From: Acidimicrobiia bacterium | GTDB taxonomy: Bacteria > Actinomycetota > Acidimicrobiia > Spongiisociales > ZC4RG35 | Length of the DNA stretch: 64,000 nucleotides | Direction of reading: 5' to 3' | Assembly: GCA_017577575.1 (NCBI GenBank) | Contig: PKRG01000003.1 | Span: forward strand, 110,495 to 174,494 | Part shown: one piece after another, positions 16,425-25,400 of the stretch | Layout: each line of letters starts with the position of its first letter | Numbering within the stretch: position 1 is the first letter of the stretch | Made by a program: the position numbers and the translations under genes | The notes under the pieces: model-generated | Told to the model about the DNA's origin: nothing | What the model saw: the letters and a program-made list of their open reading frames with translations, nothing else | Databases searched by the model: none

Positions 16425-18023
16425 TCAGTCGGTGGCTCGCCCGACGGCGACGGCCTCCACGTGGTCGCCGTCGGGCGACATCCCCACCACCATCACGAAG
16501 CCGCGAGCGGCGTGGAGGTCGACGTCCCCGGCGGTGTCCCGCCCGGTGATCTCATCCCAGGTCGACTCGCTCCATCGGGTGCCGTCGAGGCTGTGGATCA
16601 CCCGCGGACCGGGAGTCGGGCGCGGGCTCACGAGCGGGGCGGTCATCGCCATCCACCGGTCGATCGGCATCGAGAAGGACCCTCCCGAACCCTCGAAGAC
16701 GATGTGCTGGTCGACCAACCGCGCCGTCGACCCGGGGTCTCGGTCGCTCCAGACGACTTCGCCGTCCCTGAGGACAGCCAGCCCATCCGTGGTCTGCAAC
16801 CGGTAGCTGTGGTCGCCGACCAGGACGGGGCGGCTCTCCGGGCGGACGTCTCCGCTCGGCCGCTCCCGCTCCAGGATGGCGATCCCCACCTCCGACCCTG
16901 CCGCCAGCGCCTGGTAGCGGTCGGGGTGGAACCCGAGCACAGGCGGCAGCAGGATCTCGGCGTCGGTAGTTCCGGGACGCCACCAGAAAGGCGCCCCGCT
17001 GCGTCCCGCTGCCGCGATGCCGTTCACCCACGGCGCGATGTCGAAAGCGGTCGCGCTCACCGGTGCCAGCTCCCACTGATGGCCATCGGGCGAGGTCAGT
17101 AGGACACCCTCCGACAGCCCGACATAGAGGCCGCCTGGCGTGCGAACGATCTCCTGTGGCACGGGCTCGGACGACGTGGCGATGTCGAGGAGGTCCAGGG
17201 AGTGGAGGTCGTCTCCGGTCCAGATCGCCCGCTCCCTCACCCCTATGACGGGCTCGAATCGGGGAATGTCGGCTGTCGGGATCTCGGCGACCAACAGACC
17301 CGGGTTCAGGCGGATCCGCACCCGGTCGGGCCACACTTCGGCGCGGGCGTGGCCGTCGCGGAGGAGGCTCCCGAACGGCTCGGTCAGGTACTGGGCGACC
17401 GGGTTGGGCCCCACCCACCCTTGCACGAGGTAGCCGTCGGCGACGGGTTGGATCGCAGTGAACTCCGTGACGGCCGTCTGCGGCTCTGGGAGCGGCACCT
17501 CGCGGAACGCCCATTGGGACCCGTCCGGGGAGACGAAGATGAAGTTCTTCCACCTTCCGGTGCTCCAGCCGGAAACGGCTATCGCCAGTTCGTCCTCGGT
17601 GGCGCTGACGGCGTCGATGCTCCAATCGCCGGTGATGGTGATCGGCCCCTCCTCGGACCAGCGGACGCCGTCGGTGCTCGTCCAGACGGTGATGCCGCGG
17701 TCCTCCGTGCCGAACAACCAGTAGAGATCGCGGAACTCCACCACTCCGCCGATCTGTCGGGCGTCACCCAAGCCGACCGCCTTCGTCCACTCGAGTGTCC
17801 GGGAGACGACTTCCCCTTCGGCCATGCTCGGCGGCACGGTGACCATGGGGATGTCGGGGAGCGTGGAGCCGGGCGGGTCGAGCTCGTTGGCCGCCGACGA
17901 CGTGACCACGGCGATGACGACGACCACCGCCACGCCGGCCAGCGCCGCCCAGACCCCTTTCAGCGGCGGCGAGTCGGGCTCTTCTCTTCGCTCGTCGTCG
18001 AGGAGAACGCCACGCTGGTCCAC
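16425..18023 (-). CDS. Membrane-anchored extracellular Asp-box (BNR-like) protein
   Basis: A 532-aa protein with a short acidic cytoplasmic start, one membrane helix (about residues 24-42) and a large outside domain. Asp-box motifs (S/T-x-D-G-x-x-W) recur: TSTDGVRW near 115, VSPDGSQW near 164, TSPDGHQW near 310 and HSLDGTRW near 485. Such repeats mark beta-propellers as in sialidases, but no sialidase catalytic set is evident. GTG at 18023 lies 7 nt after a TAGGCT box. It follows the SipW locus on the same strand with its own promoter. Function unknown. Confidence 0.72.
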   Translation of the reverse strand: MDQRGVLLDDERREEPDSPPLKGVWAALAGVAVVVVIAVVTSSAANELDPPGSTLPDIPMVTVPPSMAEGEVVSRTLEWTKAVGLGDARQIGGVVEFRDLYWLFGTEDRGITVWTSTDGVRWSEEGPITITGDWSIDAVSATEDELAIAVSGWSTGRWKNFIFVSPDGSQWAFREVPLPEPQTAVTEFTAIQPVADGYLVQGWVGPNPVAQYLTEPFGSLLRDGHARAEVWPDRVRIRLNPGLLVAEIPTADIPRFEPVIGVRERAIWTGDDLHSLDLLDIATSSEPVPQEIVRTPGGLYVGLSEGVLLTSPDGHQWELAPVSATAFDIAPWVNGIAAAGRSGAPFWWRPGTTDAEILLPPVLGFHPDRYQALAAGSEVGIAILERERPSGDVRPESRPVLVGDHSYRLQTTDGLAVLRDGEVVWSDRDPGSTARLVDQHIVFEGSGGSFSMPIDRWMAMTAPLVSPRPTPGPRVIHSLDGTRWSESTWDEITGRDTAGDVDLHAARGFVMVVGMSPDGDHVEAVAVGRATD

Positions 18024-18111
18024 CCATCCGAGCCTACGCCGGCGAGGACGGCCGCGTCGATAGAACGCCTGCCCGATCCTGCCCCGGCCTCGGTACCCCT
18101 CGGACAGGTCC

Positions 18112-18750
18112 TCACGGGGTCTCGTCCGACACCGGCTCCCCTCCGCCTGAGTCGGCCGGTGCTTCCTCTTCCACGAGGGTCGTGGTGGTGGTGCCGGCAG
18201 GATCCGGTGCCTCGTCTGCGGGGACGGTGCTCGTGGTGGTCGTGGTGGTGGCCGTCTCCTCGGGTGTCTCCGTCGCCTCGGGCTCCGAATCCGGCGGTTG
18301 GGTCTCGGCCGGATCGGTCGTGGTCGTGGTGGATCCGGCCGAGCGATCGTCGGGCTCCGGCTCGGCGGCTGCTCGCCGCGTCGGATCCGGGTCCTGGCGC
18401 GGCCAAGTGCATTCCTCCCCCGGCTGCACGACGTAGCTCGGATGTGCGTCGGAGAAGCCCTCCTGGGCGTCCACGCTGTGGACGCTGACGTGGATCGGGT
18501 TCTCTCCCGGGGCGAGGAAGTAGTTGCCGGGCGAGCCGACGACTTTGCACACCCACACCTTCCCGTCGGCGGCCTCGTCGGTGACCTCGTCGGAGGTCTC
18601 GTCCTGCTGGCCATCGCCCGAGACGCCTGCTGCCGTCACCGTGTACCGCCACGACCCCGAGTCGGAGAAGAACCCGAACGAAGGCGCGATCGTCGAAGCG
18701 GCCAGTGCGGCGACGATCACCGCCAGGGCGATTCTCGTGAGACGGCTCAT
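18112..18750 (-). CDS. SipW-dependent secreted protein with Thr/Pro-rich tail
   Basis: A 212-aa secreted protein. The leader (about residues 1-27) ends in a segment SFGFFSDSGSWRYTVTAG-like, the form seen in proteins cut by SipW-type peptidases (TasA/camelysin class). A small domain with two Cys follows (WVCKVV, EECTWP). The last 90 residues are a low-complexity tail of Thr, Pro, Glu and Asp with runs of five or six Thr, probably a cell-wall spacer or glycosylation region (inference). The ATG overlaps the sipW stop by 4 nt. Confidence 0.72.
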   Translation of the reverse strand: MSRLTRIALAVIVAALAASTIAPSFGFFSDSGSWRYTVTAAGVSGDGQQDETSDEVTDEAADGKVWVCKVVGSPGNYFLAPGENPIHVSVHSVDAQEGFSDAHPSYVVQPGEECTWPRQDPDPTRRAAAEPEPDDRSAGSTTTTTDPAETQPPDSEPEATETPEETATTTTTTSTVPADEAPDPAGTTTTTLVEEEAPADSGGGEPVSDETP

Positions 18751-19325
18751 GCCGGAGCTCCCAGGTGCCGGCCGTGGGCGGAGGGCCGGAAGGCCTCCTC
18801 GCCGTAACGGACGAACCTGTACCAGACCCGGGCCTCGCTGACCAGGATCACGATGGACGGCAGGAACAGGAAGACGACTATCCCCGCCTTGGAGCTCATC
18901 CATTCCACGAGGAACCCCGCCTTCGGGACCCGGAAGACCACACCGCGGGAGATCTCTGCCGGATGGAGGGCCCAGGGGTCGACGGCGTCGTTGGCGTCGC
19001 CCTTGGTGAGGACCATCCCCTCGCCATCGAACCCGACTACGCGGTGGACCACTTCTCCGTCCCCGTGGATCGGATCCACGAAAGTCACCACGTCCCCGAC
19101 CTCGAGCGGCTTCGCCATCGGAGCGGTGAGGATGACGTCGCCGGGGTGGATCACGGGGCGCATGCTCCCGCTCACCACGGTGCGCCACTGGTAGTCGGTG
19201 GCGAGGGGCAAGGCGATGACCGCCAGGGCCACCGCCACGACTGCGACCTGGACGACGGTCGCCGCGGCTCGCAGCAGACGGCGACCGATCGGGTCGGGAC
19301 GCAGGTGGCGGGCCCTGGCGGTCAT
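18747..19325 (-). CDS. sipW: Signal peptidase I, SipW (Ser/His, archaeal/ER type)
   Basis: A second signal peptidase (192 aa), different from LepB. It has an N-terminal membrane helix near residues 20-44, the catalytic Ser in VVSGSMRPVIHPGD (about 53) and a His in GEVVHRVVGF (about 94) where bacterial enzymes have Lys. KGDANDAVDPW and a C-terminal membrane helix near 147-165 complete the type. In Bacillus, SipW processes TasA, the amyloid-like biofilm fibre protein. Here it lies between two genes whose products carry matching leaders. Confidence 0.9.
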   Translation of the reverse strand: MTARARHLRPDPIGRRLLRAAATVVQVAVVAVALAVIALPLATDYQWRTVVSGSMRPVIHPGDVILTAPMAKPLEVGDVVTFVDPIHGDGEVVHRVVGFDGEGMVLTKGDANDAVDPWALHPAEISRGVVFRVPKAGFLVEWMSSKAGIVVFLFLPSIVILVSEARVWYRFVRYGEEAFRPSAHGRHLGAPA

Positions 19326-19344
19326 GCGTTGCTCCGTCGAGTGA

Positions 19345-19917
19345 TCAGCCGGTGTATCCGGTGACGGTGGAGAGGAAATCGAACGTCGCGTTCTGCAGCG
19401 AGTTCTGGTTCCCGCCGGTGTCCTGGAAGACGGCCGACGCCCGCACCATCATGGAACGGCCCTCGGCCAGCGCGCCGAGGTAGCAGCCGCGCTCCGACGT
19501 GAAAGCGCCTCCGTGCGGCGCATCCCAGCCGCAGGCGGCGACCCAGTCGGTGCCGTCCCAGACCTCGTAGAGGATGGCGAGCGAGTTCCTGAACGCCGTG
19601 CTCCCGTGGAAATCGCTGTGCTCGACGAAGACCTGCAGGTCACCGTCGCCGACGTTGTTGATCCGATAGCAGTCCGAGGTCTGGTCCCCGGGCACGATTC
19701 CCTGCCACCGGTCGAAGTTGGCCGGCGTGTCGAAGTCGTACGCCGGGCTCCAAGGCCCGCTGCATTCGCTTCGGACCTCGAACGTCAGCTGCGGGGTTCC
19801 CGCCTTGATGGTGACCCGGGCGGAACCGCTGTCGGAGAACCAGGCGAATGCGCCTGCGGTGAGAGCGAACGCTGCCAGCCCCATCAGCACGAGCGACAGC
19901 GTGAGCCGCTTGTACAT
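19345..19917 (-). CDS. TasA/camelysin-like SipW substrate
   Basis: A 190-aa secreted protein and probable SipW substrate. The leader MYKRLTLSLVLMGLAAFALT ends in AGAFAWFSDSGSARVTIKAG, the hallmark of the TasA/camelysin group. The mature part has four Cys, a CYRINNVGDGDLQVFVEHSD segment and a beta-rich pattern. ATG at 19917 is fixed by GGGAGGT 8 nt upstream; the frame is open further up but lacks support. It is first in the operon and has a 5' leader with possible pseudoknot structure. A role in surface fibres is likely but inferred. Confidence 0.75.
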   Translation of the reverse strand: MYKRLTLSLVLMGLAAFALTAGAFAWFSDSGSARVTIKAGTPQLTFEVRSECSGPWSPAYDFDTPANFDRWQGIVPGDQTSDCYRINNVGDGDLQVFVEHSDFHGSTAFRNSLAILYEVWDGTDWVAACGWDAPHGGAFTSERGCYLGALAEGRSMMVRASAVFQDTGGNQNSLQNATFDFLSTVTGYTG

Positions 19918-19944
19918 CGTGTGTACCTCCCAATTTGCCCCAAT

Positions 19945-20006
19945 GCAGCTTCGGGCTGCTTCCGGCCGGTCTTCTCGCCCATACCCCTGAGACCGGCGGC
20001 AGGGGT
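19945..20006 (-). promoter_or_regulatory. Structured 5' leader (possible H-type pseudoknot) of the sipW operon
   Basis: In the message read leftwards, ACCCCTG (20006-20000) pairs with CAGGGGT (19989-19983). GCCGGTCT (19997-19990) pairs with AGACCGGC (19972-19965). The order is a-b-a'-b' with linkers of 2, 0 and 10 nt, which fits a classic H-type pseudoknot. A hairpin GCAGC-CCGAA-GCTGC (19959-19945) follows. The start codon is 28 nt further on, after GGGAGGT. I do not recognise a known riboswitch class. The remaining gap, to 20170, holds the promoter region of the divergent gene. Confidence 0.45.
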
Positions 20007-20170
20007 GTCTACTCACGTCCTACGCGATAGCACCTCCTGTGGATCACTGGAAGACCGCCTACAACGTAGAACATCGGTATGACAAATTCTCGTTGTGAGG
20101 TTCTGCCGAGGTAGGTCGGCAGAATCAATCCGGTGTCGGTGCGACCTGCCGCCGTCGCCATACTGGGGCC

Positions 20171-20995
20171 GTGCAACTGATCCGGATCGACGATCCCGAC
20201 GACCCTCGGATCGACCCCTACACCCGTCTCACCGACGAGCAGCTCCGACGGAGACGGGAAGGCCCTGGCGGGGACCTCCATGGCATCTTCATCTGCGAGG
20301 GGGAGCTGGTCGCCGAACGGGCCCTGGCAGCCGGGCTGGAGCCGGTGTCGATCCTCGTGGCCGACAACACCCTGCACAAGGTCCCGCCCGCCGTCGCCGA
20401 AGGGGTGCCCGTCTACGTGGGATCGTCGGAGCTGGTGGAGAAGGTGACCGGGTTCAGGTTCCATCGGGGGTTCGTGGCCGCCTTCCGCCGGCCTCCCGAG
20501 CGCCGCCCCAAAGACGTGTTGGCGTCGTCCCGGCGGGTGCTGGTCTGCGAGAACGTCAACAACCCGACGAATCTCGGGGTGATGGTCAGGTCGGCCGCGG
20601 CACTCGGCATCGATGCCCTCCTCATCGACCCCACCACCTGCGATCCGCTCTATCGGCGGGTGGTGCGAGTGTCGATGGGGACCGTGTTCGCCTTTCCCCA
20701 CGCCCGTCTCCCGGCGTTCCCCGAAGGGCTGGAGGTCGTCGCCGCACACGGCCACCTCCTGGTGGGCCTCAGCCCCGATCCCGCCGCACCGTCGATCGGC
20801 AGCTTCCGTTTCCCCGACCGTGTCGCCCTCGTCCTCGGCGCGGAGGGCCCCGGCCTGACCGAGGAGACCAAGCGACGGGTCGATCAGATGGTCCGGATCC
20901 CCATGCGAGCGGGCATCGACTCGCTCAACGTCGGCGCTGCCGCCGCCATCGCCGCCTACGTGGTCGGCGGGCTGGACTCTCCCCCTAGAGGGTGA
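20171..20995 (+). CDS. TrmH/SpoU family RNA 2'-O-methyltransferase
   Basis: A 274-aa SPOUT methyltransferase acting on rRNA or tRNA ribose. The knot motifs are NVNNPTNLGVMVRSAAALG (about residues 131-149), LVLGAEGPGLTEE (about 216-228) and IPMRAGIDSLNVGAAAAI (about 240-257). An N-terminal substrate-binding domain (about residues 35-110) precedes the catalytic part. GTG at 20171 lies 6 nt after CATACT, so it is probably leaderless. The exact target nucleotide cannot be inferred. The 3' end overlaps the convergent cdd gene by 11 bp. Confidence 0.88.
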   Translation: MQLIRIDDPDDPRIDPYTRLTDEQLRRRREGPGGDLHGIFICEGELVAERALAAGLEPVSILVADNTLHKVPPAVAEGVPVYVGSSELVEKVTGFRFHRGFVAAFRRPPERRPKDVLASSRRVLVCENVNNPTNLGVMVRSAAALGIDALLIDPTTCDPLYRRVVRVSMGTVFAFPHARLPAFPEGLEVVAAHGHLLVGLSPDPAAPSIGSFRFPDRVALVLGAEGPGLTEETKRRVDQMVRIPMRAGIDSLNVGAAAAIAAYVVGGLDSPPRG

Positions 20996-21377
20996 ACCGG
21001 TGCGGGAGCAGCTCGTCGAGGGTGTGGCTCTTCACCAGGGAGCCAGGCCCGGCGGTGACGTGGATCTCGTCGACTGAGAACTCCGACATGATCTGTCGGC
21101 ACCGGCCGCAGGGATAGGCCTCCTCGGGCGTGGGCGCATCGATGCAGGCGACGGCAACGGCGTCGATCTTGCGCACCCCGGCTGACACGGCGGCGGCGAT
21201 GGCGTTGGCTTCGGCGCACGAAGACGACGGGTACGCCGCGTTCTCCACGTTGGCGCCCGTGTAGGTGATCCCGTCCGATCCCAACACCGCCGCTCCGACC
21301 CGAAACCGCGAGTAGGGGGCGTATGCGTTGAGGGCCGCCTGCCGGGCGAGATCCACGAGGTCGTTGCGGCTACGCAT
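20985..21377 (-). CDS. cdd: Cytidine deaminase
   Basis: Zinc enzyme turning (deoxy)cytidine into (deoxy)uridine. At 130 aa it is the usual short form. Zinc ligands and the catalytic Glu are in CAEANAI (about residue 54-60) and PCGRCRQ (about 89-95); YSRFRVGAAVL near 22 and TGANVENAAYPSSSC are also typical. It overlaps the ftsY 3' end by 8 nt and its own 3' end overlaps the convergent methyltransferase gene. It is the last gene of the mutM-to-cdd run. Confidence 0.94.
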   Translation of the reverse strand: MRSRNDLVDLARQAALNAYAPYSRFRVGAAVLGSDGITYTGANVENAAYPSSSCAEANAIAAAVSAGVRKIDAVAVACIDAPTPEEAYPCGRCRQIMSEFSVDEIHVTAGPGSLVKSHTLDELLPHRFTL

Positions 21378-22398
21378 CGGCGAGCAGGGCCTCGACGAAC
21401 TCGTGGGGATCGAAGGGGACCAGGTCCTCCATCCCCTCCCCCACGCCGACGTATTTCACCGGCACCCCCAGCAGGCGCTCCACGGCGACCACCACGCCGC
21501 CGCGGGCGGTGCCGTCGAGCTTCGTCAGCACGATGCCGGTGACGCCGACAGCCTCGGTGAACACCTGGGCCTGTGAGATGCCGTTCTGGCCGCCGGTGGC
21601 ATCGAGGACCAGCAGCACCTCGTCGACGGCGGACTCCTTCTCGAGCACCCGCCGGATCTTGGCCAGCTCTGCCATCAGGTTGTGCTTGGAGTGCAGGCGG
21701 CCGGCCGTGTCGACCAACACGACATCGCGTCCGCGGGACCGAGCCGCCTGGAAGGCGTCGAAGGCGACGGCTGCCGGGTCGGCGCCTTCCTGGCCGCCGA
21801 CCACGTCGACGCCGAGACGGTCCCCCCAGGTGCGGAGCTGGGCGTCGGCCGCCGCCCGGAAGGTGTCGGCTGCGCCCAGCAACGGGACCTTGCCGTCGGC
21901 TTTCAGCCGATGGGCGAGCTTGGCGATCGTGGTCGTCTTCCCGGTCCCGTTGACACCGACGACCATGATCACCGCCGGCTTCGACCCGAGGTTCAGCTCC
22001 CGGTCGCGGCCCGACAACTCCGCCTCCAGCTCCTCCCGCAGGAGGCGCCGGGCGTCGTCTGTGCTCTCCGGCTTGCGCTCACGGATGCGGGCGACGATGT
22101 CGGTGGAGGCCGCCACACCCACGTCGGCGCCGATCAGCGCCTCCTCCATGGAGTCCCAGAACTCCTGGTCCAGCGCTCCCCGTCCGAACACCGACCGCAA
22201 CGCACCGCCCAGCGACTGGGATGCCTTCGAGATGCGCCCGGTGATGCGGCCCGCGGTCCGCGGTCGGGGCGGTGCAGCGGGCGCGCCGGCCAGGGCAGCA
22301 TCGTCGCGCCGGCGGCTCACCACGAACCAGGCCACCCCCGCGATCACCAGGACGGCGAGGACGATCTGGAGGATGACGATGACTTCGGCTGATCCCAC
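21370..22398 (-). CDS. ftsY: Signal recognition particle receptor FtsY
   Basis: Membrane-docking GTPase for SRP. An N-terminal membrane helix (about residues 4-25) replaces the long acidic A domain of E. coli. Then come the N domain and the G domain with GVNGTGKTTTIAKLAHRL (about 146-163), DTAGRLHSKHNLM (about 227) and TKLDGTARGGVVV (about 285). At 342 aa it is complete. The GTG start lies 6 nt after TAGAAT, whose TAG is the smc stop codon. The partner gene ffh is at 6.5-7.8 kb. Confidence 0.95.
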   Translation of the reverse strand: MGSAEVIVILQIVLAVLVIAGVAWFVVSRRRDDAALAGAPAAPPRPRTAGRITGRISKASQSLGGALRSVFGRGALDQEFWDSMEEALIGADVGVAASTDIVARIRERKPESTDDARRLLREELEAELSGRDRELNLGSKPAVIMVVGVNGTGKTTTIAKLAHRLKADGKVPLLGAADTFRAAADAQLRTWGDRLGVDVVGGQEGADPAAVAFDAFQAARSRGRDVVLVDTAGRLHSKHNLMAELAKIRRVLEKESAVDEVLLVLDATGGQNGISQAQVFTEAVGVTGIVLTKLDGTARGGVVVAVERLLGVPVKYVGVGEGMEDLVPFDPHEFVEALLADA

Positions 22399-22407
22399 GG
22401 GGCGATT

Positions 22408-25400
22408 CTATGCCGGGACGGAGCCCTCGCTCGCCGGCGTCTCCGCCGACTTGAGCTCCTTGCGGACCACCTTCGACGAGCCACCCGGCTCCATGGTGAC
22501 GCCGTAGAGGACGTCGGCGGCCTCCATCGTCTGCTGCTGATGGGTGACGATGATCAGCTGGGCGTCGTGACGGAAAGCCTCGATCAGCCGGAGGAATCGC
22601 CGCAGGTTGGCGTCGTCGAGGGCGGCCTCCACCTCGTCGAGGATGTAGAACGGGCTGGGCCGGGCTTTGAACACGGCGAACAGGAAGGCGAGCGCCGCCA
22701 ACGAGCGCTCCCCGCCGGAGAGGAGGCTGAGCTGGCTCACCTTCTTGCCGAGCGGCTGAGCCTGGATCTCCACTCCGGTGGTCAGAGGCTCGTTGGGGTC
22801 GGTGAGGCGGATCCGGCCCACCCCGCCGGGGAACAGCACTGCGAAGTTCTGCTCGTAGGCGGCCGCCACCTCCTCGAACGCCTGCAGGAAACGGCTCTGG
22901 ATCTCGTCGTCGAGCGCCGCGATCACTCGCTCGAGCTCGTCACGGGACTTCTCCAGGTCGTTCAGCTGGTCCTGGAGGAAGTCGTACCGCTCCTCCAGCT
23001 CGGCGTACTCCTGCGCCGCCAGCGGGTTGACGGGCCCCATGCGCCGCAGGCGCGCCTCCAGGTCCTGGACCACCGCCTCGAGGTCGGCGTCGGGATCGAC
23101 GCCTTCGATCTCGGGGCGGGGTGCCGCCAGCGCGGTCGCTTCGTCGGCGTCGGCGTCCCGCCGCAGAGCCTCGGCGACGTTCTCACGGCGCACCCGGATC
23201 TCCGTCTCCTCGACCTCGATCTCGCCGAGCCGGCGCCGGGTGTTCTCCAGACGCGTGCGAGCCTCCTCGTGACGGCGCCTGACCGCGTCCCGCTGCACAC
23301 CGGTCTCGCCGGCACGTTCCCGCAGCTCGGCCTGGCGCTCCCTCAGCTCGGCGAGACGCCGGCCGATCACCTCGATGGCGCGCCGCGCCGTGGCCGCCAC
23401 CAGCTCCAGCCGGTCCAGCTCCTCCTGGCTGACGGGATTGGAGACCTCGGCCTCGAGCGCCTCGGCTACCGCGCTCCGGCGCCGCTCCAGGAGCTGCCGG
23501 CGCTCCTTCACGGCCCGGAGGTCGCTGGCGGCCTGCTGCCAGGAAGCCCGTGCCGCCTCCCGCTCGGCTTCGATCGCCGCCCGCCGCGCCTCGAGCTCCT
23601 CCCACGCCCGCTGGCGCTCTGCCTCCTCGCCTTCCAGGGCGGCCAGGCGGGTGCGCAGACGTGCGAGGGCCGCCTCTCGCTCGGCCTCGGCTTCACCGAG
23701 GGAGCGGCGCCGGTCCTCGAGCCTGGTGATCTCGCCCTCGAGGTTGGCCCGGGAGCGGTGCGACCTCCCCAGGGCCTCGGTCGCCCCGGACAGGCGGGCT
23801 TCGACCGACTCGAGCGCCTCCAGGGCCTCCCGTTCCACCGCTCGGGCGTTCTCGAAATCGCGTTTGGCGCTGGTGTGGAGGGACTCGACGCGGGCGAGCT
23901 CGATCTCGGCCCGCTCCAGCGCTACCTCGGCGGCCTCGACCATAGCCGGGGTGGCACCGTCGGGGTGGGCGACACGGACGCCGTAGACGGACACGAGGTC
24001 GCCTTCGGGGGTGACCGCCCTCACATGGGGATGGCGGGCCACGATGCGCAGGGCCATGGACCAGCCCTCGACGAGGATCACGTCACCGAGGAGCCTCTCT
24101 GCGAGGCGACGGTCGGCACCGGGCCCCAGACGGTCCACGAGGGCTTCGACTCCGTTCTCTGCCGCCACCTGCCGGGCGATCGAAGCATCGCCCTCGGCTC
24201 CGTGGACGACCGGTACCCCGCCGCGCCCGCCGGACTTGAGGGCGCTCACGGCCGCCTCCAGCGCCTCCTGCGAGTCGAACACGGAGGCGTCCGCCCACGG
24301 GCCCAACCCGGCGTCCACCGCCGCAGCCAGCTCTGCGGGCACGTCGAGGAGGCTGGCGAGGCTCCCGCGATGGCCCGCGGACTCGGCGACGATGCGGCGG
24401 GCCTCCGGGTCGGCGGCGCCCTCGACGGCCGCCGACACGGCTTCGAGGCGGGCCCGGGCGGAGGCGACTTCCAGGCGGGCCTCGTTCAGATCCGCCTCCA
24501 TCGCCTCCCAGTGCTTCTGGAGCCGGGCCCGCTCCTCGGCGGCCTTCTCGTATCGGCGCTGGGCGGCACCGGCTTCCTCGTCGAGGCGGCGGATCTCCTC
24601 GTTGAGCTTCTCGGATTCGGAGACCTCGTCGGCGATCTGCGCCTTGACGACTTCGAGGCGCCTCTCGAGTTGCTCCATCTCCCTACGGTCTCGCTGGGCG
24701 GAGCTCTCGAGCGACCGCATCTCGCCGCGCACCACGGCCAACGCGCCTTCCAGGCTCAGGTTCTCCTGGTCGGCCAGCGAGCGTGCTTCGTCCTCCAGGG
24801 CCCTGAACCGCCGTTCCTCCCGCTCGGCCACGATCTCGGCCTCGGCGACCTCGGCCTCGAGCGTGACGAGCTCGGCCGCCAGTGCCTGTTGCTCTTCTTC
24901 CAGGTCGCGGCGGCGTTCGTCGGCGCCGTCACGGCGGGCGATCGCCGCCCGGTGGCGCTCCTGGGCGACGGAGGCGCTGCGGCGGAGCCTCTCGAGGATC
25001 GTCTCCAGACGGGCGGCCGCCGCGGTGTCGCGGTCGAGGGCTTCACCGACTTCGCCGGCCTCGGCGGTGAGGATCCCCAGGGCGGCGGCCAGCTCGGAGA
25101 CCTCCGCCTCGAGGTCGTGCATCTCCTGGGTCAGGCGCTGCCTCTCTTCGGCGAGCGAGTTGGCGCGCCCGTCGAGCATGCGCAGCCTCTCTCCTCCCAG
25201 GTACAGGTGCAGGGAGCGCACGGTGTCTTTGAGCGTGGCGTACTCCTCGGCGGCCTTCGCCTGCCTCTTCAGCGGCCGCATCTGGCGCACGAGCTCGCCG
25301 ACGATGTCGCCGAGACGGAGGAGGTCGGCGTCGGTCCGCTCCAGGCGACGGATCGCCCGCTCCTTGCGCTGCCGGTGCTTGAGGATGCCGGCGGCCTCTT

